Positions 17,587-26,352 of a stretch of DNA of 64,000 nucleotides are shown here, piece by piece. Source of the stretch: SZUA-35 sp037969565 (GTDB taxonomy: Bacteria; Actinomycetota; Acidimicrobiia; Acidimicrobiales; SZUA-35); assembly GCA_037969565.1 (NCBI GenBank), contig JBBKXQ010000015.1, forward strand, positions 1 to 64,000. The letters run 5' to 3'. The stretch's first letter is position 1; each line of letters begins with the position of its first letter. A model generated the notes under the pieces. The model did not search any database and had not been told where the DNA came from. It saw nothing but the letters and a program-made list of their open reading frames with translations. The translations under genes and the position numbers were made by a program.

Positions 17587-18390
17587 ATGTTCAAGTTGAT
17601 CACACGGTGGTGGAAGTACACGGCGGCAAAGCTCACGGGCTCCTTCAACGCGAAGGCCGATCCCAAGGTGCAGCTCGAGCAAGCCATTCAGGAGTCGCAC
17701 GATCAACATCGGCGACTCAAGGAGCAGGCGGCCAACGTGATCGCCAACCAGAAGCAAACCGAAATTCGTCTCAACCGAACGATGGAAGAGTACGAAAAGG
17801 TCGGAGGCAACGCCCGCCAGGCCGTGATGATGGCCGACGACGCCCAGAAGAAGGGCGACCAGAAGAAGCTCAGCGAGTACACCTCGGCCGCCGAATCCTT
17901 CGCCAATCGGATGATCGTGCTGGAATCCGAGGTGGAGGATCTCAAGTCACTCCATCTTCAGGCCTCGCAAGCAGCTGATCAGGCCAAGGCGGCCGTCAAC
18001 CAGAACTCTTCGGCCCTGCAGAAGAAGCTCGCCGAGAAGCAGAAGCTCCTCTCGCAAATCGATCAGGCGAAGATGCAGGAACAGCTCAACAAGGCCATGG
18101 CGTCGCTCTCCGAGCAGGTCGGCCAGGACATTCCCAGCTTCGAAGAGATCCGGGAAAAGGTCGAGGGTCGCTACGCACGAGCCAAGGGGATGAGCGAGCT
18201 CAACGAGTCGAGCGTCGAGGGCCGCATGTTGGAGGTCGAGCAGGCGTCGATCAACGTCGAGGCCCAAGGTCGACTCAGCGAGATCCGAGCTCAGCTCGGG
18301 CTCGACGCACCCACCGCCGACGCTCCTGCTGTCGACACCCCGGCCGCTGTCACCGAAACCGCCACGGCCGAGGGCGGCGACACGGCCTGA
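17587..18390 (+). CDS. pspA: PspA/IM30 family membrane-stress protein
   Basis: A 267-residue member of the PspA/Vipp1 (ESCRT-III-like) family that coats and protects the cytoplasmic membrane. Residues about 26-220 are almost entirely coiled coil, starting with KADPKVQLEQAIQESHDQHRRLKEQAANVIANQ and the typical KKGDQKKLSEYTSAAESFANRM. The short N-terminus (MFKLITRWWKYTAAK) is the amphipathic membrane helix. The C-terminal 35 residues are a Ala-Pro-Thr-rich tail, longer than in most PspA. The ATG at 17587 is chosen because the homology starts there; the same frame is open far upstream but only as a shadow of the flippase. A leaderless promoter precedes it. Confidence 0.88.
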   Translation: MFKLITRWWKYTAAKLTGSFNAKADPKVQLEQAIQESHDQHRRLKEQAANVIANQKQTEIRLNRTMEEYEKVGGNARQAVMMADDAQKKGDQKKLSEYTSAAESFANRMIVLESEVEDLKSLHLQASQAADQAKAAVNQNSSALQKKLAEKQKLLSQIDQAKMQEQLNKAMASLSEQVGQDIPSFEEIREKVEGRYARAKGMSELNESSVEGRMLEVEQASINVEAQGRLSEIRAQLGLDAPTADAPAVDTPAAVTETATAEGGDTA

Positions 18391-18404
18391 CCGTCCGTCC
18401 GGGA

Positions 18405-18454
18405 AGCACAGAGCTCAGGGCAGCACAGAGCTCAGGGAAGCACAGAGCTCATGG
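18405..18454. repeat. 17-base tandem repeat, three copies, over the proB stop
   Basis: The unit AGCACAGAGCTCAGGG plus one base occurs at 18405, 18422 and 18439, with exact 17-base spacing. The third copy reads ATGG instead of AGGG at its end and contains the proB stop codon (18449-18451). Each unit holds the palindrome GAGCTC. It fills the space between the convergent pspA and proB ends. Confidence 0.85.
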
Positions 18455-19549
18455 CAGGACCACCATGTCGTCGCGGTGGACCACCTCATCGACGAGATGA
18501 TCCGGGACGTCGCTTGTTCGTTTGCCGGCGTGCATGACGAGATCGGCGCTCGACCAGCGAACCCGTCCCTTGGCGAAAACGGCACCGTCGAGATCGGCGA
18601 TCTCCACGGCGTCGTCGGGAGCGAACGTTCCCGACACCTCGCGAACACCCGCAGGTAACAACGACCGCTGATCGGTTTCCAGCGCCCGGCGAGCGCCCTG
18701 GTCGACGGTGATACAACCCGACGCCGGAAGGGCGAAAGCGATCCAGAGCTTCCGGGCCGGGAGGCGTTGCTCCCTGGCCACGAACCGCGTGCCCACCCCG
18801 GCGTCGCGACGCACCGCCTGCATCAGCACGTTGGGTCGGGACGTTGCGGCGATCACGGTTTCCACTCCGGACCACGTGGCAATTTTCGCCGCCGCCAACT
18901 TCGAGGCCATACCACCCCGGCTCAGACCCGAGCGTGGCCCGCCTGCGGCTGCTTCCAGCTTCTGGTCGATGTCGATGATCTCCTCGATGAGCGAGGCTGA
19001 CGCATCGACGCGAGGGTCGGCCGTGAACAGGCCGGATGTGTCCGTGAGAAGAATGAGCATGTCGGCCTCGACCAAATGGGCCACGAGTGCCCCGAGTCGG
19101 TCGTTGTCGCCGAAGCGAATCTCGTCGTCGGCGATGGCGTCGTTCTCGTTGATGACGGGAACAACTCCGAGATCCAGAAGGGCGGAAACCGTGCCCCGAC
19201 TCTTCAGGTAACGCCGTCGAAACATGAAGTCGGTGGGGGCCAACAGAACCTGACCGGCGAGAAGTTTTTCGGCCGCGAGCGCCGCCTCGAAGGCCCGCAT
19301 CAGAGTGATCTGACCGACCGCGCTGGCGGCCCGAAGCACGCCGTCGGTCTGCGGGTCGTCGGGCGACAACCCGAGGGCGGGCAATCCGGCGGCGATGGCC
19401 CCGCTGGTGACGATCACGACTCGATGCCCGTCGAGGCGGAGTCCGGCCACTTCAGAACAGAGCTTGGCGATCGCCCCATCATCGATGGCACCGTCGGAGG
19501 TGACCGACGAAGAACCGACCTTCACCACCACCAGAAGCGGCGAGATCAC
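18449..19549 (-). CDS. proB: Glutamate 5-kinase
   Basis: First step of proline synthesis: phosphorylates glutamate to glutamyl 5-phosphate. The 366-residue protein has the amino-acid-kinase domain (VVVKVGSSSVT, VTSGAIAAGLPALGL, NENDAIADDEIRFGDNDRLGALVA, LLTDTSGLFTADP, GGMASKLAAAKIA) and a C-terminal PUA domain from about residue 270 (GCITVDQGARRAL). The GTG start overlaps the obg stop as GTGA at 19546-19549, so it is coupled to obg. Its 3' end is inside a tandem repeat. Next-step enzyme proA is not in the window. Confidence 0.95.
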   Translation of the reverse strand: MISPLLVVVKVGSSSVTSDGAIDDGAIAKLCSEVAGLRLDGHRVVIVTSGAIAAGLPALGLSPDDPQTDGVLRAASAVGQITLMRAFEAALAAEKLLAGQVLLAPTDFMFRRRYLKSRGTVSALLDLGVVPVINENDAIADDEIRFGDNDRLGALVAHLVEADMLILLTDTSGLFTADPRVDASASLIEEIIDIDQKLEAAAGGPRSGLSRGGMASKLAAAKIATWSGVETVIAATSRPNVLMQAVRRDAGVGTRFVAREQRLPARKLWIAFALPASGCITVDQGARRALETDQRSLLPAGVREVSGTFAPDDAVEIADLDGAVFAKGRVRWSSADLVMHAGKRTSDVPDHLVDEVVHRDDMVVLP

Positions 19550-20802
19550 GCGTCCTCTTCGTATTCGAAGGTGAAGTCGCCGATGCAGACGGTGTCGCCA
19601 TCACGGACACCCGCCCGCCGGAGCGCCTTGTTCACTCCCAATTTCTCCAGTTCCTTACGAGCGTGATTGAGCGCTCCGATCTCGGTGAGATCGGAGAGGG
19701 CGACGGCTCGTTCGGCCGATCGTCCGATCAGCCGGTAGGAGGCATCGTCTTGACGAATGATCTCGAAGCCGACGGCCTCGGGTCGGTGAATCACGAACCC
19801 TTCGAGTTCCTCTTCCTCGCCCCGGCTACCGCTCACCAGTTCGTAGAGCTTCCACATGAACGGATCGAGTCCTTGCCGTGCCACCGACGAGATCTCGAAG
19901 TCCAATTCGTCGGCGATGCCCCAGTCGTCAGCAGTGAGCACATCAGCCTTCGACCCGACCACGAGGCTGGGGCGGCTGAGCAGCTCCGGCCGGTAGGCAC
20001 CAACCTCATGGCGGAGGACCTCGAGCTGCTTTTCCGGTGCAACGCCGTCGACTGAGGAGAGGTCGATCAAATACACGAGCACGCGAGCTCGCTCGATGTG
20101 GCGAAGGAACTGATGGCCGAGGCCATGGCCTTCGCTCGCTCCTTCGATCAACCCCGGAATGTCGGCCATCACGAATTCGGTCTCGTCATCGAGGCGGACA
20201 ACACCCAGATTCGGTTCGAGGGTGGTGAAGGGATAGTCGGCGATCTTCGGCTTGGCCGCCGAAACGACCGAGATGAGGGTGCTCTTGCCGGCGTTGGGGA
20301 AACCCACGAGTGCGACGTCGGCCATGAGTTTCAGCTCGAGCCGGAACCAGGTCTCCTCGCCCTTCTCGCCTTGCTCGGCAAACATCGGGGCCTTCTGCCG
20401 GTTCGACAGGAACTTCGCATTTCCCTTGCCGCCCACGCCGGCCGCCGCAGCCAACCAACGGTCGCCGGGGCGAGACAGGTCGACGAGGGGTTCGCGGCTG
20501 TCGTGGTCGCGCACGACGGTGCCGACGGGGACCTTCACGACCAGTTCCTCGCCATTCTTGCCATGCTTCTTCTGACCCTGGCCATGCGTGCCGCTGGTGG
20601 CGATCCGGTGTGGATAATCTCGGAACGCCAGCAAAGACGCCACTTGCCGGTCGGCTTCGAGCCAAACCGAGCCGCCGTCGCCGCCGTCGCCGCCATCGGG
20701 GCCTCCCAAGGGGACGTGCGACTCGCGTCGCATCGAGACACATCCAGCGCCGCCGTCGCCGGCCCGGGCGCAGAGATTGGTCTCGTCGACGAAGTTGGAC
20801 AT
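19546..20802 (-). CDS. obg: GTPase Obg/CgtA
   Basis: Essential GTPase involved in late 50S ribosome assembly and stress control. The 418 residues hold the glycine-rich Obg fold (1-158), the G domain with P-loop GFPNAGKST at 167-175, switch DIPGLIEGASEGHGLGHQFLRHIERARVLVYLID, and an OCT domain at the C-terminus (about 340-410) that ends in FTFEYEEDA. Start ATG at 20802. It follows rpmA across a terminator and overlaps proB by four bases; the rplU-rpmA-obg-proB order is common in Gram-positive bacteria. Confidence 0.96.
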   Translation of the reverse strand: MSNFVDETNLCARAGDGGAGCVSMRRESHVPLGGPDGGDGGDGGSVWLEADRQVASLLAFRDYPHRIATSGTHGQGQKKHGKNGEELVVKVPVGTVVRDHDSREPLVDLSRPGDRWLAAAAGVGGKGNAKFLSNRQKAPMFAEQGEKGEETWFRLELKLMADVALVGFPNAGKSTLISVVSAAKPKIADYPFTTLEPNLGVVRLDDETEFVMADIPGLIEGASEGHGLGHQFLRHIERARVLVYLIDLSSVDGVAPEKQLEVLRHEVGAYRPELLSRPSLVVGSKADVLTADDWGIADELDFEISSVARQGLDPFMWKLYELVSGSRGEEEELEGFVIHRPEAVGFEIIRQDDASYRLIGRSAERAVALSDLTEIGALNHARKELEKLGVNKALRRAGVRDGDTVCIGDFTFEYEEDA

Positions 20803-20883
20803 CCGAAGAGGATACGTCCACGTCCGCGGGACCTACTCGTGCCTGCTCATTCGATGAGGCTTGCACGTCGAGTACGAACGAAG

Positions 20884-20917
20884 ACGGAAACAAGAAAGAG
20901 CGCCCCGTAGGGCGCTC
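20884..20917 (-). terminator. Terminator of rplU-rpmA
   Basis: On the minus strand GAGCGCC and GGCGCTC pair around CTACGG (20905-20910), followed by TTTCTTGTTT. It lies about 77 bases past the rpmA stop and 80 bases before the obg start, so some transcripts should end before obg. Confidence 0.75.
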
Positions 20918-20994
20918 ATCCGTCGATCGAACGACGTTCTCGTATTCGGTGCTCGGCCGATGACGCGTCCGCGTGTGACGACGGTGGTGCCGTG

Positions 20995-21246
20995 TCAGTC
21001 GGTGAGGATGTCGACGAGCTTTCGTCCCTTGCGGAAACCGAACTTCACCTTGCCGTCGGCGGTGGCGAAGAGGGTGTCGTCTCCACCCCGGCCGACGTTG
21101 TTGCCGGCATGGAACTTGGTGCCCCGCTGGCGAATGATGATGGAGCCGGCCGACACCTCGGTGCCGTCGAACACCTTCACGCCGAGGCGCTGTGCATTGG
21201 AGTCACGGCCGTTCCTTGTGGAACCGCCACCTTTGGTCTTTGACAT
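20995..21246 (-). CDS. rpmA: Large-subunit ribosomal protein L27
   Basis: An 83-residue L27 protein, which reaches the peptidyl-transferase centre with its N-terminus. The conserved KGGGSTRNGRDSNAQRLGVK starts at residue 5, and the C-terminus follows the family (GSIIIRQRGTKFHAGNNVGRG, DDTLFATADGKVKF). There is no Firmicute-type N-terminal extension to be cleaved. The ATG at 21246 is one base after the rplU stop. Confidence 0.96.
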   Translation of the reverse strand: MSKTKGGGSTRNGRDSNAQRLGVKVFDGTEVSAGSIIIRQRGTKFHAGNNVGRGGDDTLFATADGKVKFGFRKGRKLVDILTD

Positions 21247-21247
21247 G

Positions 21248-21556
21248 TCAGCCCCTCTTGATCCCGGTGATCTCGATGGTGGCGCGAGTCTGGCGATGGC
21301 CATATCGACGCCGCTGGTTGGTTTTGTTCTTGTAGGTGAAACCGTCGATCTTCTTGCCTCGGGCCTCGGAGAGGACCTTGGCCGACACGCTCACACCTGA
21401 CAGTTGGTCAGGAGTACTGAGCACATCGGAACCGTCGACGAACAACACCGGACGCAAATCGATGGTGGTTCCGGGTTCACCGACCCGCTCCACCTCCAGA
21501 TGCTGTCCTTCTTCTACCCGGTATTGCTTGCCACCGGTGGCTACGACTGCGTACAT
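21248..21556 (-). CDS. rplU: Large-subunit ribosomal protein L21
   Basis: A 102-residue L21 protein, an early 50S assembly component that binds 23S rRNA. MYAVVATGGKQYRVEEG at the start and KNKTNQRRRYGHRQ near the end are diagnostic. First gene before rpmA. TAGCCT at 21566-21571 on the minus strand, nine bases before the ATG, could be a -10 box for a short-leader transcript. Confidence 0.96.
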   Translation of the reverse strand: MYAVVATGGKQYRVEEGQHLEVERVGEPGTTIDLRPVLFVDGSDVLSTPDQLSGVSVSAKVLSEARGKKIDGFTYKNKTNQRRRYGHRQTRATIEITGIKRG

Positions 21557-21571
21557 AAGCTCGCGAGGCTA

Positions 21572-21586
21572 GCTCTCATCGAGAGC
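21572..21586 (-). terminator. Small hairpin between rne and rplU
   Basis: GCTCTC-ATC-GAGAGC is a perfect 6-base stem in the 63-base spacer after the RNase stop. It has no T-run; it may act as an attenuator or be fortuitous. Confidence 0.3.
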
Positions 21587-21619
21587 GCTTCAACCGTTCG
21601 AGCCATGACGAATAACCGC

Positions 21620-23533
21620 TCATTTCGGGGACGGGACCCCGTCGATCACCATGCCACGACCATCGCAGTTGGGGCAACGACTCGAAAGCGACTCGAGGAG
21701 ACCCTCGCCGATACGTTTACGGGTCATCTCGGCCAGCCCGAGTTCGCCGATGTCGAAGACCTGAGTGCGAGTCTTGTCACGACTCAACGCGTTGCGGAAG
21801 ACCCGCATCGTCTCCTCACGATTCTTGCGATCTTCCATGTCAACGAAGTCGATGACGATGATGCCACCGATGTCGCGGAGCCGGAGTTGGCGAGCAACCT
21901 CTTCCGCCGCCTCGAGATTGTTTCGATACACGGTCTCTTCGAGGCTCGAGGAACCGACGTTCTTCCCCGTGTTGACGTCGATGACCGTGAGCGCTTCGGT
22001 CGACTCGATGATGAGCGACCCGCCCGAAGGCAACCAGACCTTCCGGTCGAGCGCCTTGTGAAGCTGCTCGTGCACATGGAAACGATCCATGACGTGCATG
22101 CCTTCGTCTTCGGCATCGAAGAACTCGACTCGCTCGGCGAGCGCCGGACTGATGACCGAAACGTAATCGGACACCTCGTTGTAGAGGGCCTCGTCGTCGA
22201 TCACGACAGCCCGATACTCCTTGTTGAACTCTTCGCGAATAACTCGGACCGACATGTCGGGCTCGCGATAGAGCAGTTGAGCACCGTTGGCTCGGGCCGC
22301 AAGCGCTTCGATCTGCTCCCATTGCTGGACGAGTCCGGCCACGTCACGGACAATCTCCTCGGAGGTGACGTTCTCGGCCGCGGTGCGGACGATCACGCCA
22401 TGATGCTTCGGCTTCGACTTGTCGAGGATCTGCCGAAGGCGCTTCCGTTCGGTGTCCGGCAGACGCTTCGAGATTCCGTAGGTATCGCTGTTCGGCACGA
22501 GGACGACGAAACGACCGGGTAGCGAAACCTCGGTGGTGAGACGAGCACCCTTGTGCGCAATCGGGTTCTTCGTGACCTGGCAGATCATCGTTTGCTTGGC
22601 CTTGAGCAACGACTCGATCTTGGGTCGCTCGGCGTTTTTGGGCTGATTCGACTTGTCGTAGACGATGTCGCCGCGGTAGAGGACGGCATTCTTCGGGGTA
22701 CCGATGTCGACGAACGCCGCTTCCATACCGGGCAGAACGTTCTGCACCCGGCCGACGTAGATGTTGCCGTGGATCTGTGCGACGTCATCGCTCGGACGCG
22801 AGACGTAGTACTCGATGAGGTTACGGCCCTCGAGAATGGCGATATGGGTGGCATCGGGCCGGCGCGACGCCACCATCATGTAGCGACCGACGGGTCGCCC
22901 CTTTCGGGTCTTGCCCCGGCGCCGCTTCATCTCGCTCTCGTCGAGTTCGATGGGTCCGTCGGCAATCACATGCTCGATGGGCTGAGGCTTGCGACCGCCC
23001 CCCTGCCGACGGTTCGATCCAGTCTCGGCTTGGGACCGACCGCCTTGGCCGGTTCGACCTCTGCCGCCCTGACCACTGCCGCCCTGACCGCCACCACCCT
23101 GACTGCCTCCCTGACCACTGCCGCCCTGACCGGACTCGGCTCGGGACTTGTTGCTGCGTCGCCGGCGTCGCCGGCGCTTGCTGGCTGCGCTCGTGCCCTC
23201 CCCGGCGCCACTGCCCTCGGCGCCACTGCCCTCGGCGCCATTCCCATCGGCACGACTGCCATCGGCACCACTCTCGGCCGCCACGGATCCGTTCTTCTTG
23301 GCGTCGCCAGCATCACCAGCGACGCGGCCAGGCCGGGAGTCGCCGATCTTGGGTTTCTCAGCCGAATCAACGGAGCTGCCGTTTGCCTTGTCGGATTTCA
23401 GGGGTGCCGCACTGCTGGGTTCTGCGACGGAATCAACCGTCGGCTTGTTGGTGCCTGATGGCTCTGGGCCGCCAGACGCTTCGTGTGGCTGGCTGGCGTG
23501 ATCGTCTGATCCGCCGGTGTCGGAGACCGACAT
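21620..23533 (-). CDS. rne: Ribonuclease E/G family endoribonuclease
   Basis: Endoribonuclease for mRNA decay and rRNA maturation. The 637-residue protein has an unusual N-terminal 210 residues of low complexity: Gly-Ala-Glu-Ser runs (85-115), a KRRRRRRRSNKSR basic patch (about 119-131) and many Gly-Gln-Gly repeats. The S1 RNA-binding domain begins at about residue 225 (NIYVGRVQNVLPGMEAAFVDIG). The catalytic core has IDVNTGKNVGSSSLEETVYRNNLEAAEEVARQLRLRDIGGIIVIDFVDME, with the metal-binding aspartates, and the zinc-link CPNCDGRG near the end. The scaffold arm is N-terminal, as in other actinobacteria, not C-terminal as in E. coli. An AAGGGA lies before the ATG. Confidence 0.94.
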   Translation of the reverse strand: MSVSDTGGSDDHASQPHEASGGPEPSGTNKPTVDSVAEPSSAAPLKSDKANGSSVDSAEKPKIGDSRPGRVAGDAGDAKKNGSVAAESGADGSRADGNGAEGSGAEGSGAGEGTSAASKRRRRRRRSNKSRAESGQGGSGQGGSQGGGGQGGSGQGGRGRTGQGGRSQAETGSNRRQGGGRKPQPIEHVIADGPIELDESEMKRRRGKTRKGRPVGRYMMVASRRPDATHIAILEGRNLIEYYVSRPSDDVAQIHGNIYVGRVQNVLPGMEAAFVDIGTPKNAVLYRGDIVYDKSNQPKNAERPKIESLLKAKQTMICQVTKNPIAHKGARLTTEVSLPGRFVVLVPNSDTYGISKRLPDTERKRLRQILDKSKPKHHGVIVRTAAENVTSEEIVRDVAGLVQQWEQIEALAARANGAQLLYREPDMSVRVIREEFNKEYRAVVIDDEALYNEVSDYVSVISPALAERVEFFDAEDEGMHVMDRFHVHEQLHKALDRKVWLPSGGSLIIESTEALTVIDVNTGKNVGSSSLEETVYRNNLEAAEEVARQLRLRDIGGIIVIDFVDMEDRKNREETMRVFRNALSRDKTRTQVFDIGELGLAEMTRKRIGEGLLESLSSRCPNCDGRGMVIDGVPSPK

Positions 23534-23548
23534 GGGTGAGATCCCTTC

Positions 23549-24298
23549 TCATGAGGCTCGCACTTCCGCGAGCCGCGCTGCATCGGAGAGCGAGGCATCG
23601 GCCTTGTCGACCTGAAGGTCGCTCGTTCCTCGGAGCGGGATCGGTTCGATCCGCGCTCCGTCAGCATTCGTCCATTGGTGAGTTCGGCAGACTCGCCCTT
23701 CACGAAGTTCTGTGCCCAGGGTGCGAACGAGTTCGGATGGGCGCAACGAAAGAACTTCTGTGGCGAGTATCGCCATCAACTGCACACCGCCATCAGTCGG
23801 CCCCATGACCTCGAGTTCGAGAATCGCTGGGCGGACGTCGACCACGGTGGATTTTCCCTTGCGTTCCCGTTCGAGAAAGCGCTCGGGTGCCGCCACGAGG
23901 GCGGCCACTGCAGCTGTCACGACATCCGGCGGTGCACCGAGAATCTCGATGTTCCACCGACAGCAGGTGATTACCTGCTGAAGTGACGTTGACCCTGGCT
24001 CGAGGGGCACCACAGCCTCGACGGAGAGACCGTCGGGGAGCGCCGCAGTGAGTTGTTGGGGCAACACCTCGAGGTCGACCGGCGTGACGAGGTCGAGATC
24101 GAGGTATTCGGCTTCCGATTCGTGTCCTACCGACAAGGCCAGCCCGAAGCTGATCTTGGGACGGGGTGAAAACCCCTCGGAGTACACCAGCGGAAGCCGG
24201 AGTTTTCTGAATGTCCGCTCCATGATGCGAGCGGTGTCGCGGTGGCTCGTGAAACGAACACGACCGTGACGGGAATAGCGGACGCGGAGCTTGATCAT
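23549..24298 (-). CDS. TIGR03936 family radical-SAM-linked protein (DUF2344)
   Basis: A 249-residue protein that begins with KLRVRYSRHGRVRFTSHRDTARIMERTFRKLRLPLVYSEGFSPRPKISFG, the typical opening of the DUF2344 family. This family is almost always beside, or fused to, a B12-binding radical SAM enzyme, as here. Its exact role is unknown. The ATG at 24298 overlaps the upstream stop as ATGA, so the pair is coupled. rne starts 15 bases after it, and the two may be co-transcribed with ribosomal genes downstream, which hints at a role in RNA or ribosome modification (inference). Confidence 0.88.
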   Translation of the reverse strand: MIKLRVRYSRHGRVRFTSHRDTARIMERTFRKLRLPLVYSEGFSPRPKISFGLALSVGHESEAEYLDLDLVTPVDLEVLPQQLTAALPDGLSVEAVVPLEPGSTSLQQVITCCRWNIEILGAPPDVVTAAVAALVAAPERFLERERKGKSTVVDVRPAILELEVMGPTDGGVQLMAILATEVLSLRPSELVRTLGTELREGRVCRTHQWTNADGARIEPIPLRGTSDLQVDKADASLSDAARLAEVRAS

Positions 24299-26241
24299 CG
24301 TGAGCGCTCGAGAAGCTGAACCGGGACGGCGTTGCCCGACGAAAGATCTTGTCCGGTGCCCTGACTTCCGCCCGCGGGAGGTGTGGCACTGGCAACCACG
24401 TGCTCGATGCCGTACCCGGTGCAGGCGCCACAGTCGTAACACGGCGTCCAACGGCAGTCGGGTAGACCCACCTCGGCGAGCGCATCTTCCCAGTCGGTCC
24501 AGAGGAAGTCTTTGTGGAGGCCGGCCGACAGCTGATCCCAGGGCAGCGCCTCTTGCTCGGTGCGGTGGCGGTAGACGACGTCTTCAACCGTGAGGCCAGC
24601 CCGCTCGAGTGCATCCAACCAGCGATCGACTTCGAAGAACTCGGTCCATTCTTGGAACGTTCCGCCGTGACGCCACACGTCTTCGATGACGGCAGCCATC
24701 CGACGATCGCCCCGGCTGGCCAAGCCCTCGGCCAGCGTGGCCTTCGGATCGTGCCATTTGAGGTTGACACCGTGCATTCGGCGGGTGGCATCACGGAGCA
24801 GGTTGATCTTGCGCTGCAATTCAGGGGCCGTGTTCTGACCGAACCATTGGAATGGGGTGAACGGCTTCGGCACGAAGCCACCGATCGAGACGGTGACGCT
24901 GGCTCGTTTGTTGTGCTTGCGTCCGATGGCAACACAGTTCTTGGCCAGCTCGGCGATACCGAGCGTGTCCTCGTCGGTTTCGCTCGGCAGCCCGATCAGA
25001 AAGTAGAGCTTGACCCTCTGCCAGCCCTGGCTGTATGCGGCGTCGACGGCTTCGTAGAGATCCTCTTCGCGAATCAGCTTGTTGATGATCTGACGCATCC
25101 GCCACGTGCCCGCTTCTGGGGCGAAGGTCAGGCCGCTTCGTTTGGCCTTCTGGAGTTGAGCGGCGATGTCGACACCAAAGGCGTCGACCCGCAGACTCGG
25201 GAGCGAAACCGAGACCTGACCACATCCGGCGGCCTCCGCGTCGTCCATGATTCCCGTGACGGTTGGTGCAATGCCACTGAAATCGGCGGTTGACAACGAT
25301 GTGAGTGACACCTCGTCGTAGCCCGTGCGCTCGAGGCCATTTCGAACCATGGTTCGCACCTGCTCGGCGGGACGCTCACGCACAGGACGAGTGATCATTC
25401 CGGCTTGGCAGAAGCGGCAACCGCGAGTGCAACCTCGGAAGACTTCGACGTTCAGGCGATCGTGGACCACTTCGGTGAGCGGCGTCAGCTGCTCTTTGGG
25501 ATAGGGCCACTCGGCGAGATCGGCGATCGTGCGCTTCTCGATGTATTCGGGAAGATCAGCAACCAAGGCATCGAGCCCGAGAAACTGCCCATCGTCGGAA
25601 TAACGAGGCGAGTAGAACGACGGGACGTAACAGCCCTCGACTCGGGCGATGGTGCGGAGGAGTTCACGACGCTCGGATGAACCGGTGGAACGCCAGCTCA
25701 TGATCGCATCGGTGATCTCACCGACGACTTCTTCTCCATCGCCGAGCACCACCACATCGACGAAGTCGGCGATGGGTTCGGGGTTGAAGGTGCAGTGCCC
25801 ACCCACCATCACGAGCGCATCAGTGAGCGACCGATCGGCGCTGTAGATCGGAATACCTGCGAGATCGATGCAGTTGACGAGGTTGGTGTAGGTGAGCTCG
25901 GCCGAGAGGTTGAAGGCGATGACGTCGAATTCGTTGGCCGGCGTGTGATGTTCGACCGAGAACAGTGGGATTTCTTCGGCGCGCATGACGGCTTCGAGAT
26001 CGATCCACGGCGCATACGAGCGGTCGGCGCGTGCATCGGGGCGTTCATTGATGATTTCGTAGAGGATCTGTAGGCCCTGGTTGGGCAGACCGATCTCGTA
26101 CGCATCGGGATAGGTGAACAGCCAGCTCACAAGAGCAGGATCGGGAGCTTTGGCCTTGGCGCCGTCCTCGCAGCCGATATATCGAGCCGGCTTTTGGACT
26201 TGCGCCAGCCAAGGCTCGAGCTGGGGCCAGACGGACGACAT
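24295..26241 (-). CDS. TIGR03960 family B12-binding radical SAM protein
   Basis: A 648-residue radical SAM enzyme. The 4Fe-4S cluster site is CTRGCRFC, with Cys at 271, 275 and 278, within VEVFRGCTRGCRFCQAGM. Residues about 40-180 are a B12-binding-like domain (SWLFTYPDAYEIGLPNQGLQ, ALVMVGGHCTFNPEPIADF, VLGDGEE). A cysteine-rich C-terminal segment (CRWTPCYDCGACTGYG) may hold another metal centre. The reaction is not known for this family. It is transcribed with the DUF2344 gene. A TAGCAT at 26251-26256 on the minus strand, nine bases from the ATG, could be a -10 box. Confidence 0.9.
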   Translation of the reverse strand: MSSVWPQLEPWLAQVQKPARYIGCEDGAKAKAPDPALVSWLFTYPDAYEIGLPNQGLQILYEIINERPDARADRSYAPWIDLEAVMRAEEIPLFSVEHHTPANEFDVIAFNLSAELTYTNLVNCIDLAGIPIYSADRSLTDALVMVGGHCTFNPEPIADFVDVVVLGDGEEVVGEITDAIMSWRSTGSSERRELLRTIARVEGCYVPSFYSPRYSDDGQFLGLDALVADLPEYIEKRTIADLAEWPYPKEQLTPLTEVVHDRLNVEVFRGCTRGCRFCQAGMITRPVRERPAEQVRTMVRNGLERTGYDEVSLTSLSTADFSGIAPTVTGIMDDAEAAGCGQVSVSLPSLRVDAFGVDIAAQLQKAKRSGLTFAPEAGTWRMRQIINKLIREEDLYEAVDAAYSQGWQRVKLYFLIGLPSETDEDTLGIAELAKNCVAIGRKHNKRASVTVSIGGFVPKPFTPFQWFGQNTAPELQRKINLLRDATRRMHGVNLKWHDPKATLAEGLASRGDRRMAAVIEDVWRHGGTFQEWTEFFEVDRWLDALERAGLTVEDVVYRHRTEQEALPWDQLSAGLHKDFLWTDWEDALAEVGLPDCRWTPCYDCGACTGYGIEHVVASATPPAGGSQGTGQDLSSGNAVPVQLLERSR

Positions 26242-26352
26242 TGGCTTGTAATGCTAGCGCACGGACCCTCTCGAACCGTGCCGGACACGTGTTCGCTCCG
26301 CGCGTTCAAACCCACGGAGAGTGACGTTCTTCGGGCGAGGGTCGGTCGATGG

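Noticed and set aside
22980..23150. Repetitive stretch in rne considered as a CRISPR or minisatellite
   Set aside because: The repeats are short, in frame and code for Gly-Gln-Gly units in a conserved gene; no constant repeat with unique spacers.
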